Assembly: GCA_017163975.1 (NCBI GenBank)
Contig: JAFFSR010000227.1
Location: 2,480,001-2,544,000 of the forward strand
DNA: 64,000 nucleotides
Reading direction: 5' to 3'
Origin: Anastatus disparis
Taxonomy: Eukaryota; Arthropoda; Insecta; Hymenoptera; Eupelmidae
Positions 26,256 through 39,400 of the stretch are shown piece by piece (the first letter of the stretch is position 1; every line of letters begins with the position of its first letter). The notes under the pieces were generated by a model. The model was not told the DNA's origin and ran no database searches. It saw only the letters and a list, made by a program, of their open reading frames with translations. The translations under genes were made by a program, and so were the position numbers.

Positions 26256-26457
26256 TTAATATTATTTAACGTCGTTGTATTTATGCTATCATTATGATGC
26301 TAATTAGCGACGAAGATCGTCAGTGTTCTTGCGAACAAAGCACATGTAACATGTACAGTGGTGCTTGTATAAATTTGCCGAGAGCAGGAATCGAACTCGG
26401 GACCTCGAGATTACGAATCCATCGCTCTACCGACTGAGCCACTGACGATCTCGCTAC
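26256..26457 (-). mobile_element. tRNA-derived SINE, copy 2
   Basis: Read on the minus strand, the tRNA-like head (GTGGCTCAGTCGGTAGAGC, loop TTCGTAA, B-box GAGTTCGATTCC) is followed by the same body as the copy at 14855: ACCACTGTACATGTTACATG, CTTTGTTC, CTAATTAGCATCATAATGAT, then GACGTTAAATAA. The 5' flank of the head and a mid-body segment form a perfect 12-base inverted repeat, AGATCGTCAGTG (26314-26325) and CACTGACGATCT (26440-26451). It is the better preserved of the two full-length copies. Confidence 0.8.
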
Positions 26458-29400
26458 TACTATTATTTATACACCCTGAAAAGTATTTTAAATTCTATTT
26501 TAATCCTCTTATCTGTTTCAAGTAAAACATAAACAAACTTAGTGTTAAATTGACGAACGAACTATGTATAAATTATCAATAAAAATTTTCAATATAAACT
26601 CACAACATTTTTTACAGTGTATTAAAAGTACATTTTATAAGTAAATTTTTTATAGTGCATGTTGAGTAAAGAAAAATCTATTCATAAACCTATAAATCTA
26701 ATTTTTTAGTGAAATTTTATTTTTATTTTTTTTTTTAAACACAATATAAATGCAACAATATAGATAAATTTTTTCAACTCTTATCTATTTAAAACATCAA
26801 AGCAGAATTTTTTCATCGCACCATTTGATACGGAACCCAGCATTTACAGCACACATATATATAAGATGAAAACCTATGGCGCTAGATGCACTTGCGGTGT
26901 ATGTGCGCGAGCAAATGTAGTAATGGCTTCCTAGAGTTTCCTATATATATACACTCGAGTTCTTTAGGTTGGAGTCCAAGCTTTATACGATGTAGATAAG
27001 GAAGGAAGCCTTAGCTAAATTGCTCAATAACCCTCTTTTTCCTATGCTTGAGAGCGCTGCTTTTTATATATATATACGCTACGGAAGGGTTATTGTCCTG
27101 TACTGAACCGTTCAAATTCGTGATAGCTGACTGTGTGCTCATATAGCAATGGGAAGCTGAAAAAGGAAGTTTAAAAAAAGAAGGCAAATATATATTTTCT
27201 ATATGGAAGTATTGGATAAGAGCGTAAAACGTGTGGGCGTACAACTGTCGCGAAAGAATCCGTTGCTATCTGCTTTTAAGTGTCGATATATATATATATA
27301 TATATAAGTAGTTAGGGTAGTTTATCGATAAAGCCGTGAGTTATTTTCAGAAAATAGTTTTCGTTACGCACTGATAAATTCTGTCAATTGTTGTAATCTA
27401 GAGTTTTGAAATGTTCAAAAAATTATAGTACTTTAACGTTTTCGAAAAAAATAAATTATCAAATGCATTTTGAATTTGATGTAATGCTAGGGAATTTCGT
27501 CGAACTGTATATTCATGTGAATCAGTTAAAATTATCAAATAATCTTCTCTGCGCGTTGTTGATAAAATGTAAAAATATAATGAAATTTTCTAAAAATAAC
27601 TTTTGGAATGTTTTTGATTTTATTATATTATTCAGAATTTCAATTTTTAATTTTTTAGATTAATTTTACAAAATATGATAAATGTTTAGTATGCATTATT
27701 AATAATTGCGTATTTTGATTATAGTTCACAATAATATTTTTATAATTGAAAGTTATTTCAGTATCAAAAATAAATTGCAATAGCAAAAATATATTTTAAT
27801 TAATTCAAAATTTCAATTAAATTTAAAATAGATCTCTTGTAAAAATACTTTCAATAAAATCATAAATAATTAAATAATTTATAAAACTGAAGTTCATAAA
27901 ATAAAGCAAAGAATGTTTAATAATGTAATAGGTTTGAAATTGCAGAATAAAATATAGAAAACTACTCAATCATCATCATTTAGTACGCGCGTCTATTTTC
28001 TTACAAATAAAATAGAAAATCTAAAAAATTCTTTATAAAAAAAATTGTTTAATTACATAATTTCTGCTTGACATGCGAATTCTTCGATAAATACCAATGA
28101 AAAAAAAATTTTTTATAAATTACACATTAAGTTATTTTCGTAGTTTGAAAAAAAAAAAAAATTAACAACAACAACAAAAAACTGAATCTGTAGCTTACGT
28201 TAATTATAGGAAAATCCCTTAAAGGTTACTGAACTGAATGCAGCTAATTTTTTTTCTAATCTAAATGTCTATATTTAAAGTAAGAAAATCCAGTTCTCCA
28301 TACGCATAAAAGGTTAAATTTTTATTATTTTTTTTCTCTCTCTTCCCCTCCCCGTACACGCGCTCTTATAAAAATATCGTGTAAAGTATAAACGCTGTAC
28401 TTAAACGCAAGCGCACTATATTATTTGAAAAAATTTTTTTTAAAAAAAACTCTGCCTCAAAAGCAAAGTTATAATTAAATACAATATATATTGCTCGGGT
28501 AGTTCCTACTCTATCTTTAAACTTGCATCCCAGAGCAATAATTGTCTCTCGTTCCTTTTATTTTTATTTAGGAGAGGAAAAATATAAGATGAGCAATTGT
28601 AATGGCATGATAAAGACATGTAGCGAGTATAACGTATATGGGTGCATATATAAAGCTACCTTATATGTTGCTTATACCTCTTCTTTTCTTTTATTTTTTG
28701 TTTGTTTTGATTAAAAAGTGGGTAACAAAGAGCATGGAATACATTGCATATATTTTCTGAGACTGTTTGAAAAACCAGTTTTCAAGGCACGGAAAGTCAC
28801 GAAGCCATGTTAAATGTCAACCCAAGTTTGCATCTTCTCTTTAGTGCACTACCATACCAGGCCTCCTCTTTTATTTATTGCGGCATCGGGTAGTTTTCAG
28901 CTGTAGTTAAATTTGTGATGATTTTATTTTAGGAACGAAAGCAAAAGTAAGAAAAAAAAAGGATAATCTAAAGAAGATCGTCACAGAGTGTACACAGGTA
29001 TTCTGCAATGTTTCCCCCAGCTTTAATTGAATTTAAAAGCAATAGCAATTTATTCTAATTAGCGAAGAGTTTCTTTCGTACCTCTTTTTTTCCTTATTTT
29101 TTCCTTCAAATGTATATAATTAAAGTTGACAAGTAAACGTAAGATAGCATGTTTTACAATAAATATGTAAGAGGACGAAAAATAAAATGATAAGTGGAAT
29201 TTCAGTTTATTAAATGTTAATCCAATTACATTAAAAACCCAATAATAAAAATATTTTAAGACTGATTTAATTAAGTCTCCGCTAAACGAATTGTAATTTA
29301 TTTCTATTTTTGTCGATTCTTGTAAGTTTTCCACATTGGATCTCGTTTCATAAATAACTATTATGAAATTTCTTACTGTAAGAGCTTCTTATCGCGAAAT

Positions 29401-32400
29401 AATAAAATTATTCCTGCTAAAACGAAGAAAAGAAATTGGATTTAATCTGAATGAAACGTTAAAAGTTAAGTAATGCGGATTTTATTTTTTCAAGATATGA
29501 ATTTGCATATAAAGTAGCTTTATTTGCATTTAACATTTACAGATAAGGACACTTTTACAAGATAATAAGTTCAAATTACTGGGGAACTTGATTAAATCTT
29601 CGATGCTATAAATTACGCGTGTAGAAAAAAACTACATATTTTCCAAAAACAAAATTCGAAATCCCTTTACAGAAACAAGAAAAATTTATCCTCAGATTCA
29701 ATTTATACCGAAGGAATAGATGCAGCTTATATGCTGTAAAGAGAATGTATAATACGAAAAGTAAAGAGAGAAACCATCGCAATAATGACGTCACGATGTA
29801 CAATAGACCTTTACCTCTAATGTAACTATATGGAATGTCAGAGTATGAACTTGAGCTTGAGTTTGATCTTCATATATACCAAGTAATGCGCGCCTGATTA
29901 AAATTCATACGTAAATATATACGACCGAAGGGCTTTTCTGCTCTGTGCGATAAAATTTGTTGCAACTTTTAGCTTTGACGTATACAACACATTTAAATTT
30001 GTACTCCGACGTGTCCGTTTCCGCTTTTGTTTTATAGTACTCAACGAAGCTCTTTTTTCTCTCTTTTTGTGTTTAAAAAAAAAGGATAGTCTTGATCTCC
30101 TCTTGACGTGGATACATCTTCAAGTTGTAACACGTCGAGAGGGTGGTATCTTGTATGTATACCTTCGAGGTAAATAATACTTATGTATATAATCAAGAGA
30201 TTTTTTTCGAATCCCCGCAAATGTAACGTGATAGAGCTTAAATAGCTTGTTTTGTAATAACGTTTAAAAGCTTTTATAATGAAAAGTTATTTTTTGGTTT
30301 TTAGTTATGCTCGCTTGTTTGTTAGATTTCATTTTATCGTTGAGAAATTTTTTTCTTAAACAAAACTTGAATGGATAATTTCTTGGATAATTAATACAAA
30401 GATTTAAAATTAAATTCAGCATATTTTCATCATACTCATCCTCGTAATGAAATTAAATTAAAAGAATAAAAATCAATTTTGCTTAATCGTTATAGCGTCA
30501 TGTTTTAATTGACGTAAATGTTGTTTAGCTTTAATTTGTTTTAACGATTAATGAAAATAATATTTTATCCTACTTTATAATTCTTTTATTTTAAGGTATC
30601 GCGTAAATTAGATTTTATAATTTATTCGAGATTATTTAAGCACTAATTTTATTAAAAAATCTTGGAAGATTATGCGTATTATCGAAAAATATTATAAATT
30701 TAATCAGCGATGGCAATAATTTAGTCGGTATTTTAAAAAAATAATTAAATATTTGATAAAACGTATTAATTAAATAATAAATTAATTTAATCAGAATAGC
30801 GTCCAGTTAACATGTTTATATTACTAATAAGAAATTGACGCTTGAATTTATAATAAGTTGTATACACAAATACAAGGAAAATCAAGTCTATACTTTATAT
30901 AATAACTCGATAATTTCAGCTGCGAGCTTTTACTTTATTTATTGATTATAAAATAATTATCCGACGAATGCCTCGGCTCTCATAATTATGCTATCAATTT
31001 TAAAGGGCGTATATTCTTCGGCTGGATTTATTTATAAATATATTTTTGTATTATTAATTTTTTTTCTATAATTATATAAGATTTATTTTAAAAGATGAAA
31101 TTTTTTTAGTTTTATTACTTTTTTCTTTGATATATAAATATAAAAAAAAAAGTTGCCAAGACGCGTTAATATTTTATTTGAAATTCTTCTCCAAGCGATA
31201 AAACTATTTAAAAATTTGTTTACTCTGCTTGAATATGCATTGGAAAAATTGTCAAGCTGCGTTGTGTTCTTTTTTAAGAAGATGACTGCTTTCAGTTGTT
31301 TGAACAAATTTAATATTGACATCATATAATTTCAAAGAAGCACTTATAAAAATGGCCTTCGGTTTTTATGTAAAATCCTTTTTTAAAGATGACTATATTG
31401 CATTAATTGTTAAAAAATCACTTTCGAACTTTCGTGCCTTTATTTTTAACGCACAATAAAAACGAAACAAGCAATCAAAAAATACCAAACGAGAACAATC
31501 GCACAAAGAAACCGTTTACAAGTATGCAAAGACAGTTGCGTCCCAAAAAATAAAATTTCTAAAATAATTTCAGCCTACATTGTGCAATTAATTCCTGTTA
31601 TTCGGAACATAATAAAATTAATGCTGATTTCGCAAAGATGTCACTTCCAATCGGAAATAAAAACGAAGAAAAGAGAAAAAATCTTTGCGAGATCACATAC
31701 TAATGAGGCTGAGGGGAAAAAGCCAGGAGTATTAAGCAAACAACATCCTTGTGGAGTGCAAGTGTAGGAGAGGCAATAACCTACGTGTGTATGTGTATAG
31801 AAGCTTTTATAAAGTTGGCCTATAACGGCTCTTCTCTGAAGAGGGAAGCCTCTTCGTCCGGAGGAGTTGCGCCACGGCACATCACGTTCATTCGATATTC
31901 TTTTCGGTAAAGATGCGTCATCTTTAGATTCACCGATGCTTTTTTTCTCTTCTTCTCGTTTCTTCTTCTTATAGTAACTATGGCTAGTCACGATTCTTCG
32001 CTAAATTAAGCTTCCTCCCTCTTGTAGATTCTTTAACGTCATATTCTTTTTTTTTTTCTTATTCATTTTAGTTTTTTTTCTTCCTTTATTCAAGACTAAG
32101 GAAAAGTGACCTTTTCGAATTTCTATTCTTTTTTTTTCTCGGTTGCAATTTTTTTTCTTTTCGTTTTATTTGAACTCTCGGCTCAAAGGTCAAAACTTAC
32201 AGGAAAAGGGATGAAGCGTGCAAAATTCTTTTTTTTTTTCTCGTCTGGGATTTCTGGTATGTTGTATTACGTGATGCCAGATTACGTAATAGCGTTAAAG
32301 AACTTGAAAATTTGAAGAAAATAAAAAATAATCCCGAGGATACTTGCTCTTCGTTAATGCGGAACTATTAATCAGTTTAATTTTCACACAGATTTCTCAA

Positions 32401-33928
32401 AATGTTTTTACACACATTTTTATACGTCACGCGCATTTCCAACTGATTCGTAATTATTGATAGAGCCAGTACTTGTTCAAATGTTTATGCGAATCGTGAT
32501 CCGGTGAAATAAATTAAATTACGTTAATCTTAATGGATTTTATTAATGAAACTTAATGACCGGAATTAATTAGGTGCCGATTAATTTTATTATATAAATT
32601 TATTCAGAAAATTGCAACATTTTAAATTGATCATCGATAAATAGTCAGAAAATTTTACATAGTTCGAAAATAAGTTTACAAAGCTTTAGAATAATTAATG
32701 GAGCTAAAATTTTCCTGACATAAATTATGTTTAACAGAATCTAATTATTACACTATAACTTCATATTTTTCTAAACCATAATTTTTGTTAAAATTTCATG
32801 ATACTTTAGTTTCCACCTATAAAATAACAAAAATTTACTTTTTTTATCAATAAATTAACAAGAATCACTTTCCCGAATTATCCAATTTAATTACAACGTC
32901 CGTAAAACAATTAACATTCTTCGTATAAAATATATCGACAGTCTCTCTCTCTCAAAAAAAAAGTTAAAAAAAAAATTGAAGCTTTTATATCCCTCACCCT
33001 TTCCTTCCCTTTCCGCTCGTCAATAAAAATTCTCTTCTCTTTAAAGCAAATGTTTTTTCACATACTCTATAGGTGTAATGGAGCTTCAGAATCTTTTACA
33101 ACATAAACTATGCTCACCTAAAAACACTTATGGCTTTTTGTATATATGTGCGCACACACACGTGTCGGTGAAATTCTTATCCTAGAGCTATACGTACAAT
33201 TCTATGGTATTACATATACGTGTGTGTGGTTAAACTTATGCTTATACAGGTGTACAGAGTCGATGCACAAAAGGGCTTTTAAAAGCATTGAATTTTCCAC
33301 GAATTCGTGTGTATTACGCGCGAGAGTATAGGAAACTACTTCTCTTACTCGGATATATTAAAGTTAATGACGCATTAGAGGGAATTGTTAAGTGAGAGAA
33401 AAGGGAATTGCCTAGATTTTTTTTAAAAAAAATTAGGTAATTTCACTTAATTGGAGCGATATGTTCGTGTTAAATAACGAAAAAAAAAGAGATTAAATAT
33501 TTTCTTCTATGCCAAGTGTAAAGGACGAGGTTAGTGAGTTTAGAATTACACAATCCCGTCTATGTATTTTAGTATACTTGGAAATTCACTATTGGCGTAA
33601 AAAAGATTGACATTTCATATAAGTTATAATCATAAATCTTAATCATTATACTTAGGGCGGATAAAAAAAAAAAACGAGAAGCTTTAATTCTTCTTTAATA
33701 AAACTCCGGTGTGTATACCTATATAGACGAGGAATTCAAAGTTAATTTCACAAGAAACAACAAAATTATTGTCTTTTTGCCGATAATGTCCCGAAGATAA
33801 TTTCAGCGCCGAGTTTCTTTTATATATTTCTTAATTTTTTTCTCTTTCACAGATCTACCGATGATTGGAAGGGAGTTTTAAATGGAGTCCTTGAATTAAG
33901 CGCTATATACTTTCCGGAAGAGCTGCGT

Positions 33929-33974
<46 letters not shown>

Positions 33975-36075
33975 CTTGGGAGAGGGCAGGTTATATATAT
34001 ATAAAGAAACCAAAAAAAAGAGAAACGTAAAATAATGATTTATCTAATCACATAAAATACCGTGAATCGAATGTTACAAAATGAAGGGATTAAACTTAAA
34101 GGCATTTATAGGGATAACTGTAAAGGGTATATAAGTTAAAAAGAGAAAAATTGGAAAAATAAAAGCAAGAAAATACTTGTCATTATACCCAAAGTGGATC
34201 TTTACTAATAGCAGGCTTATACTTATTAGCGGCAGACGCGGTTAATCAAATTCTACTTGTGCTGATATATAATTTTACAAATATTAAAATAATTTAAGAT
34301 TTTTTTTTGCTTCGCTTTAATTATTAAACGATTAAGAATGAGTAATGATTAAAATCATTACTATAATAATGAATATATTATTTTATATGCACGATGAAGT
34401 CATTTAGTTATTAGAGAACAATTATATTTGATGAGACATTGATATCTTAATTTCAATAAGAATTTCTATTTTAGAACATGATTCAGAAAATGTTCTTTAT
34501 TTTTTTAACAACAGCATGCTAAATCTAGAGTGAAAATTCTCTTGAAAATTGAAATTAACTTTTACACTGAATTCCTTCGCATTATAGCTTATTAAAGATT
34601 CATAAATTAAAAAGGCTGAAAATTTCCAAGATTATCCCATGCTGAAATACATACATTAACCTTAAACCTTTAAACTTGAAAATTCATGGTAAACGTAAAC
34701 CAACACAAAGCTTAATTTCATACTCTTTTTGAAAATGCACGTTATATACACCAAAAAAGAGCTTAATCAACATAGTGCTATATGCTATGTTTACAGTGTT
34801 CAACTCATTCTGTATACGTACGCTGTAAAACGTACCATGTAATTTAAGTTAAACGCGAAGGTAAAAAAGAGCTAGAAAAAAATTTGAAAAACTCATCAAA
34901 AAAGTAATTAATCGCGAAAGTATGCACGTCGCGTATCTTCCCGTTGGTATAATAATCGTATATGTACCTTTATATCAGTACGTAAGAGAAAAAAAAATAA
35001 GAAAGAGCATCGTTGGCAAGAGTTCAGCGACTTCTGTGTGTATGTGTGCCTGGCGCCAACTAACCGTAACATTTTCTGTAATTTATTTAAAGCTATTAAA
35101 GCGCTCCATGATTCATTGCGAGCGCATACGCGTAATTGGTGTGCGTTTAAGATTTTTATAACGTGTATAGAAAAAAAAAAATATATAGATATGTTTAACC
35201 ATGCTGTTATAAAGATGTTTTAATCAATGTATCTTCATTTATTTTTCTATACAAATGATGTCCAATAACGTAATCTTTGATTTATGATATTTTATGCAGG
35301 AATAGTTATAACTCGATGCTTGGAAAATAATTTGTTTAGTGGAGGATAATGAAAATTGTTAAAACGAAATTTTCTGCTCAACGTTGCTCGCATTATTTAT
35401 TTAATTAATGACAATTTAACTTAGCTTAGCCATATACTTTCGATAAGAGTATACAGTTAGAAGAAGATAATATATTCGATGGTTATACATACAATATTTA
35501 CTTTCTCCGCTTGATAATTTCGTCAAGTAATAATACTTCAAACATAATATATGTATCAATTACGAAATAACAAAAGTTGTGAATGAGCACGCCGTGAATG
35601 ACATAACGAAACATTGTAAACAAATAAATTCGAGCGCGAATTAATGAAATTCCATTTTATATCTAATTGTCAACTTATAACAAATTTTTAAACAATATCA
35701 AGACTATTTTATGTCACAAATGTACTTAAAACTAACAAAATTAAATAGAATATATTTAACACTAAATTCGATTTGTACTTTAACTTAATTTTAATAATTA
35801 ATAAATTATTTTGAATTAAATTTTATGTTGTAGAACGCATATAAAAATAACAAAATGAAATAGAAAATATTTCATTCAACGCAAAATAACAATTGTAATT
35901 TAATTTTAACAATCAATAAATTATTTTAAACTATTTACAAATCACTTAAATTATCATTTAAATAAACATTTTGAATTATTTATAATAATTCATCTAAATT
36001 ATAATAAAAAATTATTATAATTCTGATAAACTTTACATATTTTACAAATTGTCCATCGATATCATATTTTATAAA
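26458..36075. other. Gene-poor AT-rich DNA with microsatellites
   Basis: No conserved gene was found. The stretch contains (TA)n tracts at about 27286-27306 and 33932-33970, pyrimidine-rich runs, and a GC-richer patch at about 31810-31920. The many short open frames look like chance. Confidence 0.5.
33932..33970. repeat. (TA)n microsatellite
   Basis: About 39 bases of uninterrupted TA dinucleotides, among the longest simple repeats in the window. Confidence 0.95.
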
Positions 36076-36327
36076 TTATCCTTCAGTACTATCAGGACCC
36101 AGATCTTCATTTCTATTACGAATAATTCGTTGATAGCAATATCTACAAACAATACTTGAATCAACGATCTCTTTATCCGGAAAAATTTCGTTTAAATATT
36201 TCGACAGATCTCCCAATTTACGAAACGCGCACTTTCTTTTACCGTAATTCAGAACAGCTCTTCTATGAACTTGATAATAATCCGGACACCTTAACCTTTG
36301 ACGAGCTTCTTTGCGACGTTGTTCCAT
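36076..36327 (-). CDS. Orphan small ORF with four cysteines, possible zinc-binding protein
   Basis: From the ATG at 36327 the minus strand encodes 83 aa. Without requiring an ATG, the frame is open about 25 codons further upstream. The protein is basic and rich in polar residues, unlike the low-complexity chance frames around it. Its landmarks are EARQRLRCPDYYQVHRRAV, YGKRKCAFRKL, a helix-like LGDLSKYLNEIFPDKE, and SIVCRYCYQRIIRNRNED. Single cysteines plus a final CxxC could bind one metal ion, but this is inference. I do not recognise the family. It could be a single-exon gene, one exon of a larger gene or the remnant of a transposon-encoded protein. A TATATAAAA sequence lies at 36465-36473 but reads best on the plus strand. 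No canonical poly(A) signal was seen close downstream. Confidence 0.4.
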   Translation of the reverse strand: MEQRRKEARQRLRCPDYYQVHRRAVLNYGKRKCAFRKLGDLSKYLNEIFPDKEIVDSSIVCRYCYQRIIRNRNEDLGPDSTEG

Positions 36328-36499
36328 TATGCAACAGTTCAAGGCAAGCTCGCTTTTAGATTTATTATATAATCCAAACAGGATAACACACTCGCGAGAT
36401 GCTTCTTTTTTTTATTTTAACAATTTCCTTTCTTCTTTCCTCGCTCCGCGATGCACTCGCGCGATATATAAAATTGATGGCAGATAACGCGCGAACGAG

Positions 36500-39400
36500 T
36501 GTTTCTTCTACTTCTGGCCGATAAATAAATAATTAAAATTTTTTATAACGCCGAATTGGAAATTTATTCTTTGAGGAATGTATATACGGCACTGGTATTT
36601 GCTAGCGAAGCTTAAATCGTGACAAAATAAACGTGTAAGCGTCCGATTACGCTGAGATCTGAACAATGAAAGGATCGCGAAATATTTACGACGTGTATAT
36701 GAAGGTACTGGCAGTAAGCGTTATAGTATGTGTTTGACTAGAATGTAAAGAGGAAACACACGTACATTGTCGTAGGTATTTCAAGTACTATTGTTTTTGT
36801 AGGAACTGATATCGACCACGAAATTTATTAGATTTCCACGAAATGTCAAATTATTGAAGTTTGTCTTACAATAATAAAGCAAGAGGAGAAAATAAAGGAT
36901 ATTCGTATAGGTAAAATTACAAAAAATATCTCGGCATAAAATACAATTTTAAAACAAAAAATACATTTTAAAAAGGAAAATCGATATATTTTTAAATACT
37001 AAATCAATGTTGAAAATTTGTTAACAAAAAGAGTAAATAAAAATAATTAAATAGAATAAATATAAATTATTTAATGTTTGTAAATAATTTGAAAATTTTA
37101 CGATATTGAGGAAATGGTTTGAATTTGTTATTTTTTAAACGATTTCGAACGTAGTATTTAATGGAATATAACTTTTAAATACATTTATAATTTTGTTTTT
37201 AAATCTAAAAATAAAACTCATGGAAATTATTTGAATTTTTTTCATGCATTAATTAAATATTAAATTTTATTCTGAAAAACTAAAAAAACAACTTTAAAAA
37301 TTGTATTGATATATCCGTTAATCGTTAAATATCTTAACACATATTAAAAACAAAAAATAAATTAAACTTAATTAACTCACTATTTTACTATTTTTATTAT
37401 TATTAACATATAATGTACTATCAATAAGGTTTTGAAAAATTACGTTTATTCAAATCATCGCTTATGTTGTAAATCAAATTTTTCAAAGCATAACCCACAT
37501 GTCGAGAAAAAAAAAGAGAATGTATTAAAAAGATGTTAAATTTGGACTACAAAATTATTACAGGTTTGACCTCCTTAAATCTATCCACCCACGTTTAAAA
37601 GATCGTTAATTATTCAAAATATTATTTGACAATATAACGATCACTCATCGAATCTACCAAAAGTTGCCATTTCTGGTTGAAGATCGATTAACGAAATAAT
37701 GCCATCATTTAAATATCTCGTGTATAAAATCATTAATTTTGTATATGAATACAATAAATTATCTCGAAATAATGTTACAAAGAATAATTCGTCATGCCGC
37801 TAAATCGTTTCGTCATATTCGTCATTTAACATTATTAATTGCAAAATCCATAAGAACTTTCGAATAAAATTAACATTTGAAGTTAAGTTTCAATTAAAAT
37901 AAAATTAGTCCCTTTCTCCGTCTCTCTTTTTATCGGCAAAACAAGATATTATTTAATAACTGTTTATCTTCGACGCGCCAGCAAGATATATCAATATAAT
38001 AGACCATTAACAGAGTGTATCTTAATAGCTTATAAACACATCCTTGCAGGATAGGATATAACTGAAAATTTATCTTTTTCAAATTTTCCTTTTTTCTTTC
38101 ATAAACAAAATTGAGTACTGCAAAAGCATTGATCTGCGCTATAAGTTATATAGCAACGCTTGAAATAAGAAGAACGACGTAATAAGAAGCCTTTATGCAT
38201 TTTATCTTCTCCTCATATCCGCATTATGAGCAAAATCAACGAAGCAGCTTAAAAAAAGAAAAACGACTAGGAATGAATCTTCCTTTTCCATCTTTATGAA
38301 ATATATCTCTTGTTATGCCACTTGGCCAGGCGTCAGTACCTTCAGGCAACATTTCAGAAAAAGATATTTTACTATTTCTTTTAACGTCTTTTAATAACGT
38401 ATGAACAATAAAGATTAACTTGGAAAATCTGAGGATAAATTTCAGACACCATATTGGTCATACAAGACAATCGAAAAAGGAGCTTATCGGATAAATTTAT
38501 TGAAAGGTATATATCCATCGACGAAACGGGAAAATCGCGTATATCGCGTATCTCTACACACGAGGAGAATAGTGGACGTGGTTTAAAGTCGCGGAGCGCA
38601 ACGATCCGTATGATAAAATCAAGCTCACAAGCGATCTTTTCCTTGCACGCTACGTACCCGTAGAAAGATTGTTCAGAACGAACGTTGTGCAGTTAACGTA
38701 TATACGTGTGTATATGAAGGGAGAACGAGCTGTGGAGAGATGCGGAAAATCGAAAGAGAAAATAAGAAGTACGTACGAGCGGTGTTAAAGGAAAAAGATG
38801 AAAATTATGAGTATCCAGAGAAAAATAGGATGTTGATCAATTACAGGACGGAAGATGAATTTTTCCTTATCTTTTTTACAATGATGAAAAATAAAGATTA
38901 TTATTTCTTGAAAAGTTGGTTTTTTTTTATTCCACAAGTGTTTTTAATGAAATCATTATAAAATTAAAAACTTCCTAAGGTTTGTCATAATCATTTCATT
39001 GAATAGCGAAATTATATTTTTTTTTTCTATTTTACAATTTGTTTTGCAAGCTTATAATTTGCATTTGAAGCTCGAGCTAAAAGGCAAAAACACGAAATCT
39101 AAAATGCATTGCATCAACAAATATTATGGTTGAAAAAGGATTGAGACATAATTGACTCTTTATGAAGTCTACTTTTATTTTCTTTCTTTTTTTTTTGTTT
39201 ACAAAGGGACTTTCATTATTTCATTATGATTATCTTAGATAAACGCCTGTCAAGATACCTGACAATTTCGAAAAATAATTATACATTTTGCAAAAAGTTT
39301 TACGCACTATCTGCGTAAGTCTTAACAATTTTTTAATAACAACATTGTATACTATTTTTATTTTTTCATCAAACATATTTCAGTTTTATAATAATAGTGC

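Noticed and set aside
26377..26447. Possible tRNA gene with anticodon CGT on the minus strand
   Set aside because: Same reasoning: it is a repeat copy with the SINE body attached and has no proper acceptor stem.
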